The translations under genes were made by a program, and so were the position numbers. A DNA stretch of 64,000 nucleotides from Amia ocellicauda (lineage: Eukaryota > Chordata > Actinopteri > Amiiformes > Amiidae). The notes beneath the pieces are model-generated. The model was given only the letters and a program-made list of their open reading frames with translations, was not told where the DNA came from and made no database searches. Location: the NCBI RefSeq assembly GCF_036373705.1, contig NC_089863.1, positions 28,852,227 through 28,916,226 of the forward strand, in the 5' to 3' direction. Positions within the stretch are counted from its first letter, which is position 1; the number at the start of each line of letters is the position of its first letter. Below, piece after piece: positions 27,011 through 40,299 of the stretch.

Positions 27011-27339
27011 TATGTATGTATGTGTAACTTGGGCTAGCAGACTGGAGTATAGAACCCAGGTGCGGATGAGGGGCAAGACAAAAGCGTGGTCAAACATTAG
27101 CGAGGCGTTGATGCCAGCAAACAGGGTTAACAAAAGAATACAGAGATCATTGTCAGTAAACAGCCTGTTTTCTGACTTCTTGCCTATCAGAACAAGACAA
27201 GAGATCCAGGAATCGTTAACAGGAGAGACGGCAGTAGCTCATAAACACAGGAAGGCATAAACAAGAGAAAAGCCTTGGACTCTTGTACTATACACAAACA
27301 ATACTTAGCACTGGAGATGGGACATGGAAGGGCTTAAAT

Positions 27340-28212
27340 CAGGGGTTCCCAATGTCTAGTGATGGAGGGCCAATTTATGGAGGTTGCATGGGATGGGGGG
27401 CCACAGTAGGAAATTAACCACAGATAAAAACGAAATATGTCCCAAATCATAACTGTTTATTTCAAATACATCTCTGTTAGGGAAATGTGATGAAGGGGTT
27501 TCGGTCAGTAGTTCACCCTCCCGACAGCAGAAGGCATCAAACTTACCCGGGACTTCCCTTACCTTAGGTCTTGTGACCATGGCAGAAGCCATCTTTATGA
27601 GGGTCGGAAGCGCGAGTATGTAAATCCTAGCCGCCGGAGTCAAGTGTCGGTCTGCAATTGTTGTTCCACTGACTACCGGGGCGGGGCGCTGCATACTAAA
27701 GAGAATGCGCTACAGTGTTCAGGGTTAGTCCTAGGCAGAAGGCGGAGACAAGGCGGGAGGGAGAAGTACTTTTGAAAAAAAAGGACGTGCTGTTTGTTTT
27801 TTTGAAGGGCAGGAGCCTTAATTCTGTTTGTTTGGTTTTCTCTCTGGGTATACGGGTTTTTGTTTTCTCTTCTAGAGTCACCCGAAGAGGACTGAGACGT
27901 TATGGCTCCTTGATTTGATTAACCCCAGCACTCCCTCCCTCACGTCGCTTTATTATTATTATTGTTTTCTTTTCTTTTCCCGTGTAATAAATAAACTGGA
28001 CAATCCATTTGTGCTCACACTCCTCACAGGAATATTAATGAACTTTAATTGTTGTTTTTTCCCCCAAATTACATGTGCAATTTGTAACAGCAAAAGGTTC
28101 AGAAAGGGTAAAAATATAGTAAAGGTTTAGAAAAGGAGTGGTTGAAGGTTGGCCACACCAAACATCATCGAGGGCCATATTTGGCCCCCAGGCCACACTT
28201 TGGGAACCACTG
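27340..28212. mobile_element. non-autonomous hAT element (spans units, unit 2 copy)
   Basis: The termini CAGGGGTTCCCAA and TTGGGAACCACTG are inverted, flanked by octamers GCTTAAAT and GTTTAAAT (7 of 8 identical). The element is 873 bp with only short frames. It includes a GC-rich patch near 27600-27690 and a T-rich centre. Confidence 0.8.
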
Positions 28213-29886
28213 GTTTAAATACTTGGAGCTGATGAGCTGGGTGTCAGGGAACATGTGAAGTTAATTGATGAGGCAGGGATTGATTATTCAATAATCGTGG
28301 AAACAAACAGGAGGCTAAGAAAAAGACAAAGCAGGGACAAGGGTGACCTCTGGTGGTGATCTTGGAGAACTCTTCTTAGGACATGACAGTATGTGCAATC
28401 ATGGCCAAAAACATTGAACTGTTTTCAAATCATGCACAATTTCTTCCAGAAAACTGTTGAAATAAATAAAAAAAAAACTTTTTGTGTTTCTGACAATAAA
28501 ACATTATTATAGCAAACAGATCAATATTTACTGTTAATTTATATCTGTCTTCTGCCTGTGAAAAACATTTAGATCTTTATTACTTTGAGAAACAGTGTTG
28601 AATATAGATATTTTTATATTGTATTTGTGTACTAGCATTTGGCTTTCTTTTCATGTACTTTTCTTTTTCATTAGGTTAGGGTTTTAGCTTTTCTGTGTTG
28701 ATCAGTGGCAAAAACTCCTGATTAAATCCATTCTGATTTCGTGTTGTAACAATGAAATGTGGAAAAATCCAAGGTGGGTGAATACTTTTGAGAGCCACTG
28801 TACACTGTTTTCCTTTTTTATGTAATTATTTTTTAGTTGTAACCAGCTTGGTCTTGAGTATCTTCAGATGACTATATTTATATTTACTGTAAAGTATTTC
28901 CAGCTTCATTAGATGTATCAAGAACACTACTGTAATGGTATGAAGTAAAATATTTTGTCAAAGTGTTTTTTGCTGTTGAGTGAAATTGTTTGTTCTACTT
29001 TGGTCTTCTTGCTATTAGTCACTCATATAACATGAATTCAGCTCATGCTGTGGTGAAATGTTTACTGACCATTCATGCTGTATTTTACAAAGAGAGCACA
29101 TGTACAGGGCTGACCATGTGTTGGTGTTAGTGTTAATTGTGGCTGAAATTTTTCATTAGATGACAAATTATACTGTTTTTATGGACTGATTTGATTTTGC
29201 TATGTTCATTTGCTCATTTTTCAAAGGATTTGTGTCATTTTGGCCAACATGTTTTAGTTTGGGGCGTGTGTTCATTGTTTTGAAAAAGTTAATTCTGTTT
29301 GGAGAAGTGTGCTCAAGCAATCGAGAAAATATTGTTATTTATCTATAAATATAGAAAATATAGTTAATAGTTATAACTAATAATGCTGTTAATAATAATA
29401 TATAGTAATATAAGTAATAATAATCTTAATCTTAATAAGAATCATAAGAACTATGAGAAAGAGACCAAAATATCCGCTTACCCTGTCTGGCTTCGTTTCC
29501 AGAGTCTTTCTGCTTCCTCCTGTACCTGTGTGGCTGCCAGGTCTCAGTGGCTGCAATTTTATACTGCAAATGTGAAGTGAACCGAATTACGGTTGGGCTT
29601 ATCCCGGAAACTGTATTTTCTTAGTCAAAATGCTCTGCCATAAAATCTTGAAGTGCTTTGAATATGTTAGTGTGGACAGCTGAAGGAGCATGATGTTGCC
29701 AAGTGGAGCGTTGCCAGGGTGTCTGGGCCTTGTGGCAATTTGGTAACTGTCTCACTAAACTATTTACCAATAATTTATTAATGACACCATAATATAAAGT
29801 GTTACTGGATTTATACTTCCTGAAATGACACAACAGGCTATCACATCTTTCTCAGCAAGCCAGTATAGTGTAGCATGCCACTGCAC

Positions 29887-30180
29887 TGTAGGGGTCATTA
29901 TGTGTTTATGTGACTGTGTTTGGTTACTTCTGGGGCTCAGGGGTTGGCCCCACGCGGGAACACGTGGCGCACCGTGATTGGGGGAGACAGTCATGGGCTG
30001 CGAACTAATAAATAGGGGTGCCCGGTTCCTGCGCGGCTGAAGTAGTAGTGAGAGTTGTAGTAGTGTGATGGTGTGTGCAGGGCGCATTAACTGTGAGAAT
30101 GTATTAAAATAAAAGGGACTTCTATTGCATCCTGAGATATGAGTCTGGATCATCTCTGGCAAAACCCCCCAGTCGTTACA
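29887..30180 (+). mobile_element. LTR remnant, unit 3 copy
   Basis: Exact positional equivalent (+5,386) of the LTR at 24501. Confidence 0.55.
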
Positions 30181-31034
30181 TTGGTGTCAGAAGTGTGCAA
30201 AATGAGCCTGCGTCAGGCCATTCTCGGTGAGGAGATGGAAGAGCAGTTCGAGGGTGCACTGTAATGACAGGGGGGAGTAGCGATCTCAAGCCTCACTAAG
30301 AGGCCTGGGCCTTTTAGGGATGCGGTAAGATCGCTGCATTGTGGCGCAGGAGAATGGGGTTCAAGTCCCCATTGTGGCCAGAACCCCTGAGTCATTTCAT
30401 AGTATTTGGGGCTCAGACTGGAAGCAGCACTGTCTGGACTATAGTAAAGTATAGTATTGGGGCCCAGACTGGAGCCAGTGCTGTGTGGACTATAGTACAG
30501 TATAAGGGACCAGACTGTGGGGATGTCAAAATGACTTCAAGTCAAGTATATGTGGAACTATAACTTGCTTTTCACAACACACTGTGCCTTTTGTGTCTGT
30601 GGAGTGAGGAGGCTGTACCTGTCAGCACAGATACAGGGGGGATCTTTGCATAGATACAAGGGGATGACTGCATAGTTCCAGCGGTACCACTGTGCCATTT
30701 GTGTCTGGTGTAAGGAGGCTGTACCTGTCAGCACAGATACGACACCCACTGCTTAGTTTTACAGCACCAGTGTACTTTGCAAGTATGTTATGAAAATGTT
30801 TCTGCATAATTAACTTGGCTATTAGCTTTGAAAATAGCAAGAAAACTGATAAAGTACAAAGAACTGCAAAGACAATATTCACAGTTGTAGTTTCACAAGA
30901 CCCCCCAGGTAGCTAACCACAATTAACAGTAGGTAGTACAACATTAATGATGTCTGAAACAAATTTTTATAGTTTTTGATTTCTCACTATATATTAAACA
31001 ATACTCTGTAGCCTAAACCTTTAATATAGATATA

Positions 31035-32396
31035 CACTGCATTGCAGAAATATTCAGATCCTTTCACAGTTTTTTGTTTTAAAGCATGCTATCATGAAAC
31101 AACCTACTCCACAAACAAGCCACACAATTAGTTGAATGTCCTTGGTCTGTGTGCAGTAATAAGTAAAAACACCTGTATCTGTTAAGTTCCTAGGTCAGGT
31201 AGTGATTTTCAAGCAAAGACTCAACCATGAAGACCAAGGAGCTTTCCAAGCAAGTCATGGATAAAGTCATTGAAAAGCACAGGACAGTAGAAGGGTTCAT
31301 ACACAACTATCAAAGTCTGAATATCCATGTGAGCACAGCCTATTCAATCATCAAGAAATGGAAGGTGCATTGTAGCACCCAGACATTTCCTAGTTCAGGC
31401 AGTCCCTCCAAACTGAGCAGCTGGAGGAAACTGGTGGGGGATGCCACTGTGAGCATCCAACGACAACTTTGAAAGAGCTACAGAGTTCAATGGCTGAAAT
31501 GGGTGAAAATGTGCTTCAGTCTACAATATCCAGAACACTTCACAAAACTAACCAAAATGGCAGGGTGGCAAAAAGGAAGCTATTACTAAAAATAAGCCAT
31601 CTCAAAGCCTGCATGGAGTTTGCAACAAAGCACCTGAGTGATCCTGCAAAAATGACAAGACCAAATTGGATCTTTTTGGTCTAAATGCCGAGCGTTACAT
31701 TCTGCACAGATCCAACACAGCACATTTCCCAGTCGACACCATCCCTACAGTCAAATCTGGTGGTGGCAGCATCATGCTATATGGATGCTTCTCTTCAGAG
31801 TCACTGGAAAGTTTCTTATGATTGAAGGAAAAATAGATGGAGCAAAGGACAGGCAAACACTTCAGGAAAACCTGTTTCATTCTGCTAAAGACCTTAAAAC
31901 TGGGGCACAAATTCTCTGATCTGCAGAACAATGATCCAAAGCAAAAGGCCAAAGCTACACTGGAGTGGCTAAAGAATGAGAGTGTGAATGTCCTTGAGTG
32001 GCCTATCCTATGGAGAATCTGAGGAAAGCCTTGAATAATATTCTTCTTAAGCGATACCCAAGCAACTTGAAAAAACTTGAGCAAACCTGCCTAGAAGAAT
32101 GGGCAGAAAATGCACAAAACTCAAGTGCAAAGTTGGTAGAGATTTACAGCTGTAATTGCTACTATAGGTGCTTCCACCAAATATTGAGTTGACATGTCTG
32201 AATACTTATGCAATCAACAAATTACATTTTTTTCTCTTAGTTTTTGCTGACATTTACGGTTACTTGTCTTAAAAGTCTTCAGTTTGAGCATTCAAGTTTT
32301 AAGTTTTTAAGTTTAAAAAATGTGTATGCATAATTTTATAGTTTCACTAAATGAGACACCATGGGGAGGGTCTGAATACTTTTGCAAGACACTGTG
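31035..32396 (+). mobile_element. decayed Tc1 element (unit 3 copy)
   Basis: Carried in the tandem unit (+5,386). It has the same disabling lesions, so the copies spread by array amplification rather than transposition. Confidence 0.85.
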
Positions 32397-32725
32397 TATG
32401 TATGTATGTGTAACTTGGGCTAGCAGACTGGAGTATAGAACCCAGGTGCGGATGAGGGGCAAGACAAAAGCGTGGTCAAACATTAGCGAGGCGTTGATGC
32501 CAGCAAACAGGGTTAACAAAAGAATACAGAGATCATTGTCAGTAAACAGCCTGTTTTCTGACTTCTTGCCTATCAGAACAAGACAAGAGATCCAGGAATC
32601 GTTAACAGGAGAGACGGCAGTAGCTCATAAACACAGGAAGGCATAAACAAGAGAAAAGCCTTGGACTCTTGTACTATACACAAACAATACTTAGCACTGG
32701 AGATGGGACATGGAAGGGCTTAAAT

Positions 32726-33598
32726 CAGGGGTTCCCAATGTCTAGTGATGGAGGGCCAATTTATGGAGGTTGCATGGGATGGGGGGCCACAGTAGGAAAT
32801 TAACCACAGATAAAAACGAAATATGTCCCAAATCATAACTGTTTATTTCAAATACATCTCTGTTAGGGAAATGTGATGAAGGGGTTTCGGTCAGTAGTTC
32901 ACCCTCCCGACAGCAGAAGGCATCAAACTTACCCGGGACTTCCCTTACCTTAGGTCTTGTGACCATGGCAGAAGCCATCTTTATGAGGGTCGGAAGCGCG
33001 AGTATGTAAATCCTAGCCGCCGGAGTCAAGTGTCGGTCTGCAATTGTTGTTCCACTGACTACCGGGGCGGGGCGCTGCATACTAAAGAGAATGCGCTACA
33101 GTGTTCAGGGTTAGTCCTAGGCAGAAGGCGGAGACAAGGCGGGAGGGAGAAGTACTTTTGAAAAAAAAGGACGTGCTGTTTGTTTTTTTGAAGGGCAGGA
33201 GCCTTAATTCTGTTTGTTTGGTTTTCTCTCTGGGTATACGGGTTTTTGTTTTCTCTTCTAGAGTCACCCGAAGAGGACTGAGACGTTATGGCTCCTTGAT
33301 TTGATTAACCCCAGCACTCCCTCCCTCACGTCGCTTTATTATTATTATTGTTTTCTTTTCTTTTCCCGTGTAATAAATAAACTGGACAATCCATTTGTGC
33401 TCACACTCCTCACAGGAATATTAATGAACTTTAATTGTTGTTTTTTCCCCCAAATTACATGTGCAATTTGTAACAGCAAAAGGTTCAGAAAGGGTAAAAA
33501 TATAGTAAAGGTTTAGAAAAGGAGTGGTTGAAGGTTGGCCACACCAAACATCATCGAGGGCCATATTTGGCCCCCAGGCCACACTTTGGGAACCACTG
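32726..33598. mobile_element. non-autonomous hAT element (unit 3 copy)
   Basis: Positional equivalent (+5,386) with the same termini and flanks. Confidence 0.8.
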
Positions 33599-35272
33599 GT
33601 TTAAATACTTGGAGCTGATGAGCTGGGTGTCAGGGAACATGTGAAGTTAATTGATGAGGCAGGGATTGATTATTCAATAATCGTGGAAACAAACAGGAGG
33701 CTAAGAAAAAGACAAAGCAGGGACAAGGGTGACCTCTGGTGGTGATCTTGGAGAACTCTTCTTAGGACATGACAGTATGTGCAATCATGGCCAAAAACAT
33801 TGAACTGTTTTCAAATCATGCACAATTTCTTCCAGAAAACTGTTGAAATAAATAAAAAAAAAACTTTTTGTGTTTCTGACAATAAAACATTATTATAGCA
33901 AACAGATCAATATTTACTGTTAATTTATATCTGTCTTCTGCCTGTGAAAAACATTTAGATCTTTATTACTTTGAGAAACAGTGTTGAATATAGATATTTT
34001 TATATTGTATTTGTGTACTAGCATTTGGCTTTCTTTTCATGTACTTTTCTTTTTCATTAGGTTAGGGTTTTAGCTTTTCTGTGTTGATCAGTGGCAAAAA
34101 CTCCTGATTAAATCCATTCTGATTTCGTGTTGTAACAATGAAATGTGGAAAAATCCAAGGTGGGTGAATACTTTTGAGAGCCACTGTACACTGTTTTCCT
34201 TTTTTATGTAATTATTTTTTAGTTGTAACCAGCTTGGTCTTGAGTATCTTCAGATGACTATATTTATATTTACTGTAAAGTATTTCCAGCTTCATTAGAT
34301 GTATCAAGAACACTACTGTAATGGTATGAAGTAAAATCTTTTGTCAAAGTGTTTTTTGCTGTTGAGTGAAATTGTTTGTTCTACTTTGGTCTTCTTGCTA
34401 TTAGTCACTCATATAACATGAATTCAGCTCATGCTGTGGTGAAATGTTTACTGACCATTCATGCTGTATTTTACAAAGAGAGCACATGTACAGGGCTGAC
34501 CATGTGTTGGTGTTAGTGTTAATTGTGGCTGAAATTTTTCATTAGATGACAAATTATACTGTTTTTATGGACTGATTTGATTTTGCTATGTTCATTTGCT
34601 CATTTTTCAAAGGATTTGTGTCATTTTGGCCAACATGTTTTAGTTTGGGGCGTGTGTTCATTGTTTTGAAAAAGTTAATTCTGTTTGGAGAAGTGTGCTC
34701 AAGCAATCGAGAAAATATTGTTATTTATCTATAAATATAGAAAATATAGTTAATAGTTATAACTAATAATGCTGTTAATAATAATATATAGTAATATAAG
34801 TAATAATAATCTTAATCTTAATAAGAATCATAAGAACTATGAGAAAGAGACCAAAATATCCGCTTACCCTGTCTGGCTTCGTTTCCAGAGTCTTTCTGCT
34901 TCCTCCTGTACCTGTGTGGCTGCCAGGTCTCAGTGGCTGCAATTTTATACTGCAAATGTGAAGTGAACCGAATTACGGTTGGGCTTATCCCGGAAACTGT
35001 ATTTTCTTAGTCAAAATGCTCTGCCATAAAATCTTGAAGTGCTTTGAATATGTTAGTGTGGACAGCTGAAGGAGCATGATGTTGCCAAGTGGAGCATTGC
35101 CAGGGTGTCTGGGCCTTGTGGCAATTTGGTAACTGTCTCACTAAACTATTTACCAATAATTTATTAATGACACCATAATATAAAGTGTTACTGGATTTAT
35201 ACTTCCTGAAATGACACAACAGGCTATCACATCTTTCTCAGCAAGCCAGTATAGTGTAGCATGCCACTGCAC

Positions 35273-35566
35273 TGTAGGGGTCATTATGTGTTTATGTGAC
35301 TGTGTTTGGTTACTTCTGGGGCTCAGGGGTTGGCCCCACGCGGGAACACGTGGCGCACCGTGATTGGGGGAGACAGTCATGGGCTGCGAACTAATAAATA
35401 GGGGTGCCCGGTTCCTGCGCGGCTGAAGTAGTAGTGAGAGTTGTAGTAGTGTGATGGTGTGTGCAGGGCGCATTAACTGTGAGAATGTATTAAAATAAAA
35501 GGGACTTCTATTGCATCCTGAGATATGAGTCTGGATCATCTCTGGCAAAACCCCCCAGTCGTTACA
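35273..35566 (+). mobile_element. LTR remnant, unit 4 copy
   Basis: Exact positional equivalent (+10,772) of the LTR at 24501. Confidence 0.55.
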
Positions 35567-36420
35567 TTGGTGTCAGAAGTGTGCAAAATGAGCCTGCGTC
35601 AGGCCATTCTCGGTGAGGAGATGGAAGAGCAGTTCGAGGGTGCACTGTAATGACAGGGGGGAGTAGCGATCTCAAGCCTCACTAAGAGGCCTGGGCCTTT
35701 TAGGGATGCGGTAAGATCGCTGCATTGTGGCGCAGGAGAATGGGGTTCAAGTCCCCATTGTGGCCAGAACCCCTGAGTCATTTCATAGTATTTGGGGCTC
35801 AGACTGGAACCAGCACTGTCTGGACTATAGTAAAGTATAGTATTGGGGCCCAGACTGGAGCCAGTGCTGTGTGGACTATAGTACAGTATAAGGGACCAGA
35901 CTGTGGGGATGTCAAAATGACTTCAAGTCAAGTATATGTGGAACTATAACTTGCTTTTCACAACACACTGTGCCTTTTGTGTCTGTGGAGTGAGGAGGCT
36001 GTACCTGTCAGCACAGATACAGGGGGGATCTTTGCATAGATACAAGGGGATGACTGCATAGTTCCAGCGGTACCACTGTGCCATTTGTGTCTGGTGTAAG
36101 GAGGCTGTACCTGTCAGCACAGATACGACACCCACTGCTTAGTTTTACAGCACCAGTGTACTTTGCAAGTATGTTATGAAAATGTTTCTGCATAATTAAC
36201 TTGGCTATTAGCTTTGAAAATAGCAAGAAAACTGATAAAGTACAAAGAACTGCAAAGACAATATTCACAGTTGTAGTTTCACAAGACCCCCCAGGTAGCT
36301 AACCACAATTAACAGTAGGTAGTACAACATTAATGATGTCTGAAACAAATTTTTATAGTTTTTGATTTCTCACTATATATTAAACAATACTCTGTAGCCT
36401 AAACCTTTAATATAGATATA

Positions 36421-37782
36421 CACTGCATTGCAGAAATATTCAGATCCTTTCACAGTTTTTTGTTTTAAAGCATGCTATCATGAAACAACCTACTCCACAA
36501 ACAAGCCACACAATTAGTTGAATGTCCTTGGTCTGTGTGCAGTAATAAGTAAAAACACCTGTATCTGTTAAGTTCCTAGGTCAGGTAGTGATTTTCAAGC
36601 AAAGACTCAACCATGAAGACCAAGGAGCTTTCCAAGCAAGTCATGGATAAAGTCATTGAAAAGCACAGGACAGTAGAAGGGTTCATACACAACTATCAAA
36701 GTCTGAATATCCATGTGAGCACAGCCTATTCAATCATCAAGAAATGGAAGGTGCATTGTAGCACCCAGACATTTCCTAGTTCAGGCAGTCCCTCCAAACT
36801 GAGCAGCTGGAGGAAACTGGTGGGGGATGCCACTGTGAGCATCCAACGACAACTTTGAAAGAGCTACAGAGTTCAATGGCTGAAATGGGTGAAAATGTGC
36901 TTCAGTCTACAATATCCAGAACACTTCACAAAACTAACCAAAATGGCAGGGTGGCAAAAAGGAAGCTATTACTAAAAATAAGCCATCTCAAAGCCTGCAT
37001 GGAGTTTGCAACAAAGCACCTGAGTGATCCTGCAAAAATGACAAGACCAAATTGGATCTTTTTGGTCTAAATGCCGAGCGTTACATTCTGCACAGATCCA
37101 ACACAGCACATTTCCCAGTCGACACCATCCCTACAGTCAAATCTGGTGGTGGCAGCATCATGCTATATGGATGCTTCTCTTCAGAGTCACTGGAAAGTTT
37201 CTTATGATTGAAGGAAAAATAGATGGAGCAAAGGACAGGCAAACACTTCAGGAAAACCTGTTTCATTCTGCTAAAGACCTTAAAACTGGGGCACAAATTC
37301 TCTGATCTGCAGAACAATGATCCAAAGCAAAAGGCCAAAGCTACACTGGAGTGGCTAAAGAATGAGAGTGTGAATGTCCTTGAGTGGCCTATCCTATGGA
37401 GAATCTGAGGAAAGCCTTGAATAATATTCTTCTTAAGCGATACCCAAGCAACTTGAAAAAACTTGAGCAAACCTGCCTAGAAGAATGGGCAGAAAATGCA
37501 CAAAACTCAAGTGCAAAGTTGGTAGAGATTTACAGCTGTAATTGCTACTATAGGTGCTTCCACCAAATATTGAGTTGACATGTCTGAATACTTATGCAAT
37601 CAACAAATTACATTTTTTTCTCTTAGTTTTTGCTGACATTTACGGTTACTTGTCTTAAAAGTCTTCAGTTTGAGCATTCAAGTTTTAAGTTTTTAAGTTT
37701 AAAAAATGTGTATGCATAATTTTATAGTTTCACTAAATGAGACACCATGGGGAGGGTCTGAATACTTTTGCAAGACACTGTG
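36421..37782 (+). mobile_element. decayed Tc1 element (unit 4 copy)
   Basis: Carried in the tandem unit (+10,772) with the same lesions. Confidence 0.85.
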
Positions 37783-38111
37783 TATGTATGTATGTGTAAC
37801 TTGGGCTAGCAGACTGGAGTATAGAACCCAGGTGCGGATGAGGGGCAAGACAAAAGCGTGGTCAAACATTAGCGAGGCGTTGATGCCAGCAAACAGGGTT
37901 AACAAAAGAATACAGAGATCATTGTCAGTAAACAGCCTGTTTTCTGACTTCTTGCCTATCAGAACAAGACAAGAGATCCAGGAATCGTTAACAGGAGAGA
38001 CGGCAGTAGCTCATAAACACAGGAAGGCATAAACAAGAGAAAAGCCTTGGACTCTTGTACTATACACAAACAATACTTAGCACTGGAGATGGGACATGGA
38101 AGGGCTTAAAT

Positions 38112-38984
38112 CAGGGGTTCCCAATGTCTAGTGATGGAGGGCCAATTTATGGAGGTTGCATGGGATGGGGGGCCACAGTAGGAAATTAACCACAGATAAA
38201 AACGAAATATGTCCCAAATCATAACTGTTTATTTCAAATACATCTCTGTTAGGGAAATGTGATGAAGGGGTTTCGGTCAGTAGTTCACCCTCCCGACAGC
38301 AGAAGGCATCAAACTTACCCGGGACTTCCCTTACCTTAGGTCTTGTGACCATGGCAGAAGCCATCTTTATGAGGGTCGGAAGCGCGAGTATGTAAATCCT
38401 AGCCGCCGGAGTCAAGTGTCGGTCTGCAATTGTTGTTCCACTGACTACCGGGGCGGGGCGCTGCATACTAAAGAGAATGCGCTACAGTGTTCAGGGTTAG
38501 TCCTAGGCAGAAGGCGGAGACAAGGCGGGAGGGAGAAGTACTTTTGAAAAAAAAGGACGTGCGGTTTGTTTTTTTGAAGGGCAGGAGCCTTAATTCTGTT
38601 TGTTTGGTTTTCTCTCTGGGTATACGGGTTTTTGTTTTCTCTTCTAGAGTCACCCGAAGAGGACTGAGACGTTATGGCTCCTTGATTTGATTAACCCCAG
38701 CACTCCCTCCCTCACGTCGCTTTATTATTATTATTGTTTTCTTTTCTTTTCCCGTGTAATAAATAAACTGGACAATCCATTTGTGCTCACACTCCTCACA
38801 GGAATATTAATGAACTTTAATTGTTGTTTTTTCCCCCAAATTACATGTGCAATTTGTAACAGCAAAAGGTTCAGAAAGGGTAAAAATATAGTAAAGGTTT
38901 AGAAAAGGAGTGGTTGAAGGTTGGCCACACCAAACATCATCGAGGGCCATATTTGGCCCCCAGGCCACACTTTGGGAACCACTG
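38112..38984. mobile_element. non-autonomous hAT element (unit 4 copy)
   Basis: Positional equivalent (+10,772). It contains the private G at 38563. Confidence 0.8.
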
Positions 38985-39164
38985 GTTTAAATACTTGGAG
39001 CTGATGAGCTGGGTGTCAGGGAACATGTGAAGTTAATTGATGAGGCAGGGATTGATTATTCAATAATCGTGGAAACAAACAGGAGGCTAAGAAAAAGACA
39101 AAGCAGGGACAAGGGTGACCTCTGGTGGTGATCTTGGAGAACTCTTCTTAGGACATGACAGTAT

Positions 39165-40298
39165 GTGCAATCATGGCCAAAAACATTGAACTGTTTTCAA
39201 ATCATGCACAATTTCTTCCAGAAAACTGTTGAAATAAATAAAAAAAAAACTTTTGGTATCCACATATGTATGTATTTGGTTTGCAGTTCAACAAAAAAAA
39301 AGAAATCTGAAAAATGTACTAAATCTTAGCTTATTCTATAAAAATGGTCTGGACAATATTATTGGCACCCTCTAGAAGTAGTTATAAATAATTAGATTTC
39401 AAACAGGGGATTCTCATTTACTTTGGAGTTGAACTCACCTGTGTTGAGTTGCAGGTGCCTGCAATATAAAAAAACTCATTCAACTAGTTTGAATTGAGAA
39501 GATGACTCATTCTCCTGTTTTGTGTCACTGTGTGTATCAGAAAGAGCATGGATAAAAAAAAGAAAACCAGAGAATTGTCTGAGGAGGTCAGACACAAGAT
39601 TTAAGCCTAAACATCCATCTCCAGAGACCTTGATGTTCCTGTTTCCACCATACCTAATGTTATCAAGAAGTTGTTTAAGGCCTATGCCACCTTAGCCAAC
39701 CTCCCTGGACGTGGCCTCAAGAGAAAACTTGATGGAAGATTTCAGCAAAGGATTGATCGAATGGTGAAGAAAGCACCTTGATCAACTGCCACACAGATTC
39801 AAATTGACCTTCAGGCACAAGGTACGACAGTTTCACCTCACACCATCCGTTGCCAGCTCAATGAAAGGGGTTTATATGGTATGAGACCAAGGAAGACCCC
39901 GCTGCTGAGAGACAGAGAGATAAGAAAGCCTGACTGCAATTTGCCAAAACACACCTGAACATGCCAAAATCCTTCTGGGAGAATGTCCTGTGGACAGATG
40001 AGAGCAAATTAGAGCTTTTTGGTAAAACAAACCATCTCTGTGTTTACAGAAAACAAAATGTCATTTTGATCAAAGACTGTGCTACCAAATATTAAGTCTA
40101 GGGTGTCAATAATTTTGTCAATGCCATGTTTATTTTCTGAATTAAATGGATTCAGTTCTGAATCAAAAATGAAGGTTCTGTAATATTGACGGTGAAATAA
40201 ATAAATGTGGAGACCAAATACGTTGGTCAATTTCAACTTATTTTTAGGGACAATAGTGAGTTATTTGACAAAAGTGCCAGTATTTTTGGCCATATATA
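39165..40298 (+). pseudogene. decayed Tc1 element spanning the array's right boundary
   Basis: The left end CAATCATGGCCAAAAAC and the right end GCCAGTATTTTTGGCCATAT are inverted. The plus-strand frame from about 39548 (DKKKKTRELSEEVRHKI) continues with stops through VPVSTIPNVIKKL and LPGRGLKRKLDGR to about 40020, which is the N-terminal half of a Tc1 transposase. The catalytic core is mostly deleted. The first ~90 bases are also present at the end of array units 1-3, so the tandem duplication breakpoint lies in this element. Confidence 0.7.
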
Positions 40299-40299
40299 T

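Larger units (their letters stand above)
23097..28482 (+). repeat. array unit 2 (full, 5,386 bp)
   Basis: Reference unit for the array: A 23097-23895, C 23896-27378, B 27379-28482. Within C there are also two ~52-bp repeats at 25017-25120 (GGGGC(T/C)CAGACTGGA words) and two ~110-bp repeats at 25193-25355 sharing GAGGCTGTACCTGTCAGCAC. Confidence 0.95.
28483..33868 (+). repeat. array unit 3 (full, 5,386 bp)
   Basis: It differs from units 2 and 4 at the positions I checked by A at 28952 (C elsewhere) and G at 30424 (C elsewhere). Confidence 0.95.
21194..39254 (+). repeat. near-identical tandem array, 5,386-bp unit, 4 copies (first internally deleted)
   Basis: Units: 21194-23096 (1,903 bp), 23097-28482, 28483-33868 and 33869-39254 (5,386 bp each). 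Each full unit is blocks A (about 800 bp), C (3,483 bp) and B (about 1.1 kb). Unit 1 is A joined directly to B, with a 2-nt TG microhomology at 21992-21993. The only differences I noticed between full units are single bases: A at 28952, G at 30424, A at 35096 and G at 38563. The content is almost all transposon sequence: the 3' end of a Tc1 element in A (about 21396-21515), an LTR and a Tc1 element in C, and a hAT element in B. There is no host gene. The right boundary falls inside another Tc1 element. This is either a very recent amplification or an assembly artefact. Confidence 0.95.
33869..39254 (+). repeat. array unit 4 (full, 5,386 bp)
   Basis: It carries private bases A at 35096 and G at 38563. 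At 39255 the sequence continues into the rest of a Tc1 element instead of a new A block, marking the array's right end. Confidence 0.95.

Noticed and set aside
23097-28482. Array unit of 5,386 bp equals the genome length of phage phiX174
   Set aside because: Coincidence of length. The unit is AT-rich, full of vertebrate Tc1, hAT and LTR sequence, and has no phage genes. It is not a sequencing-control contaminant by content.
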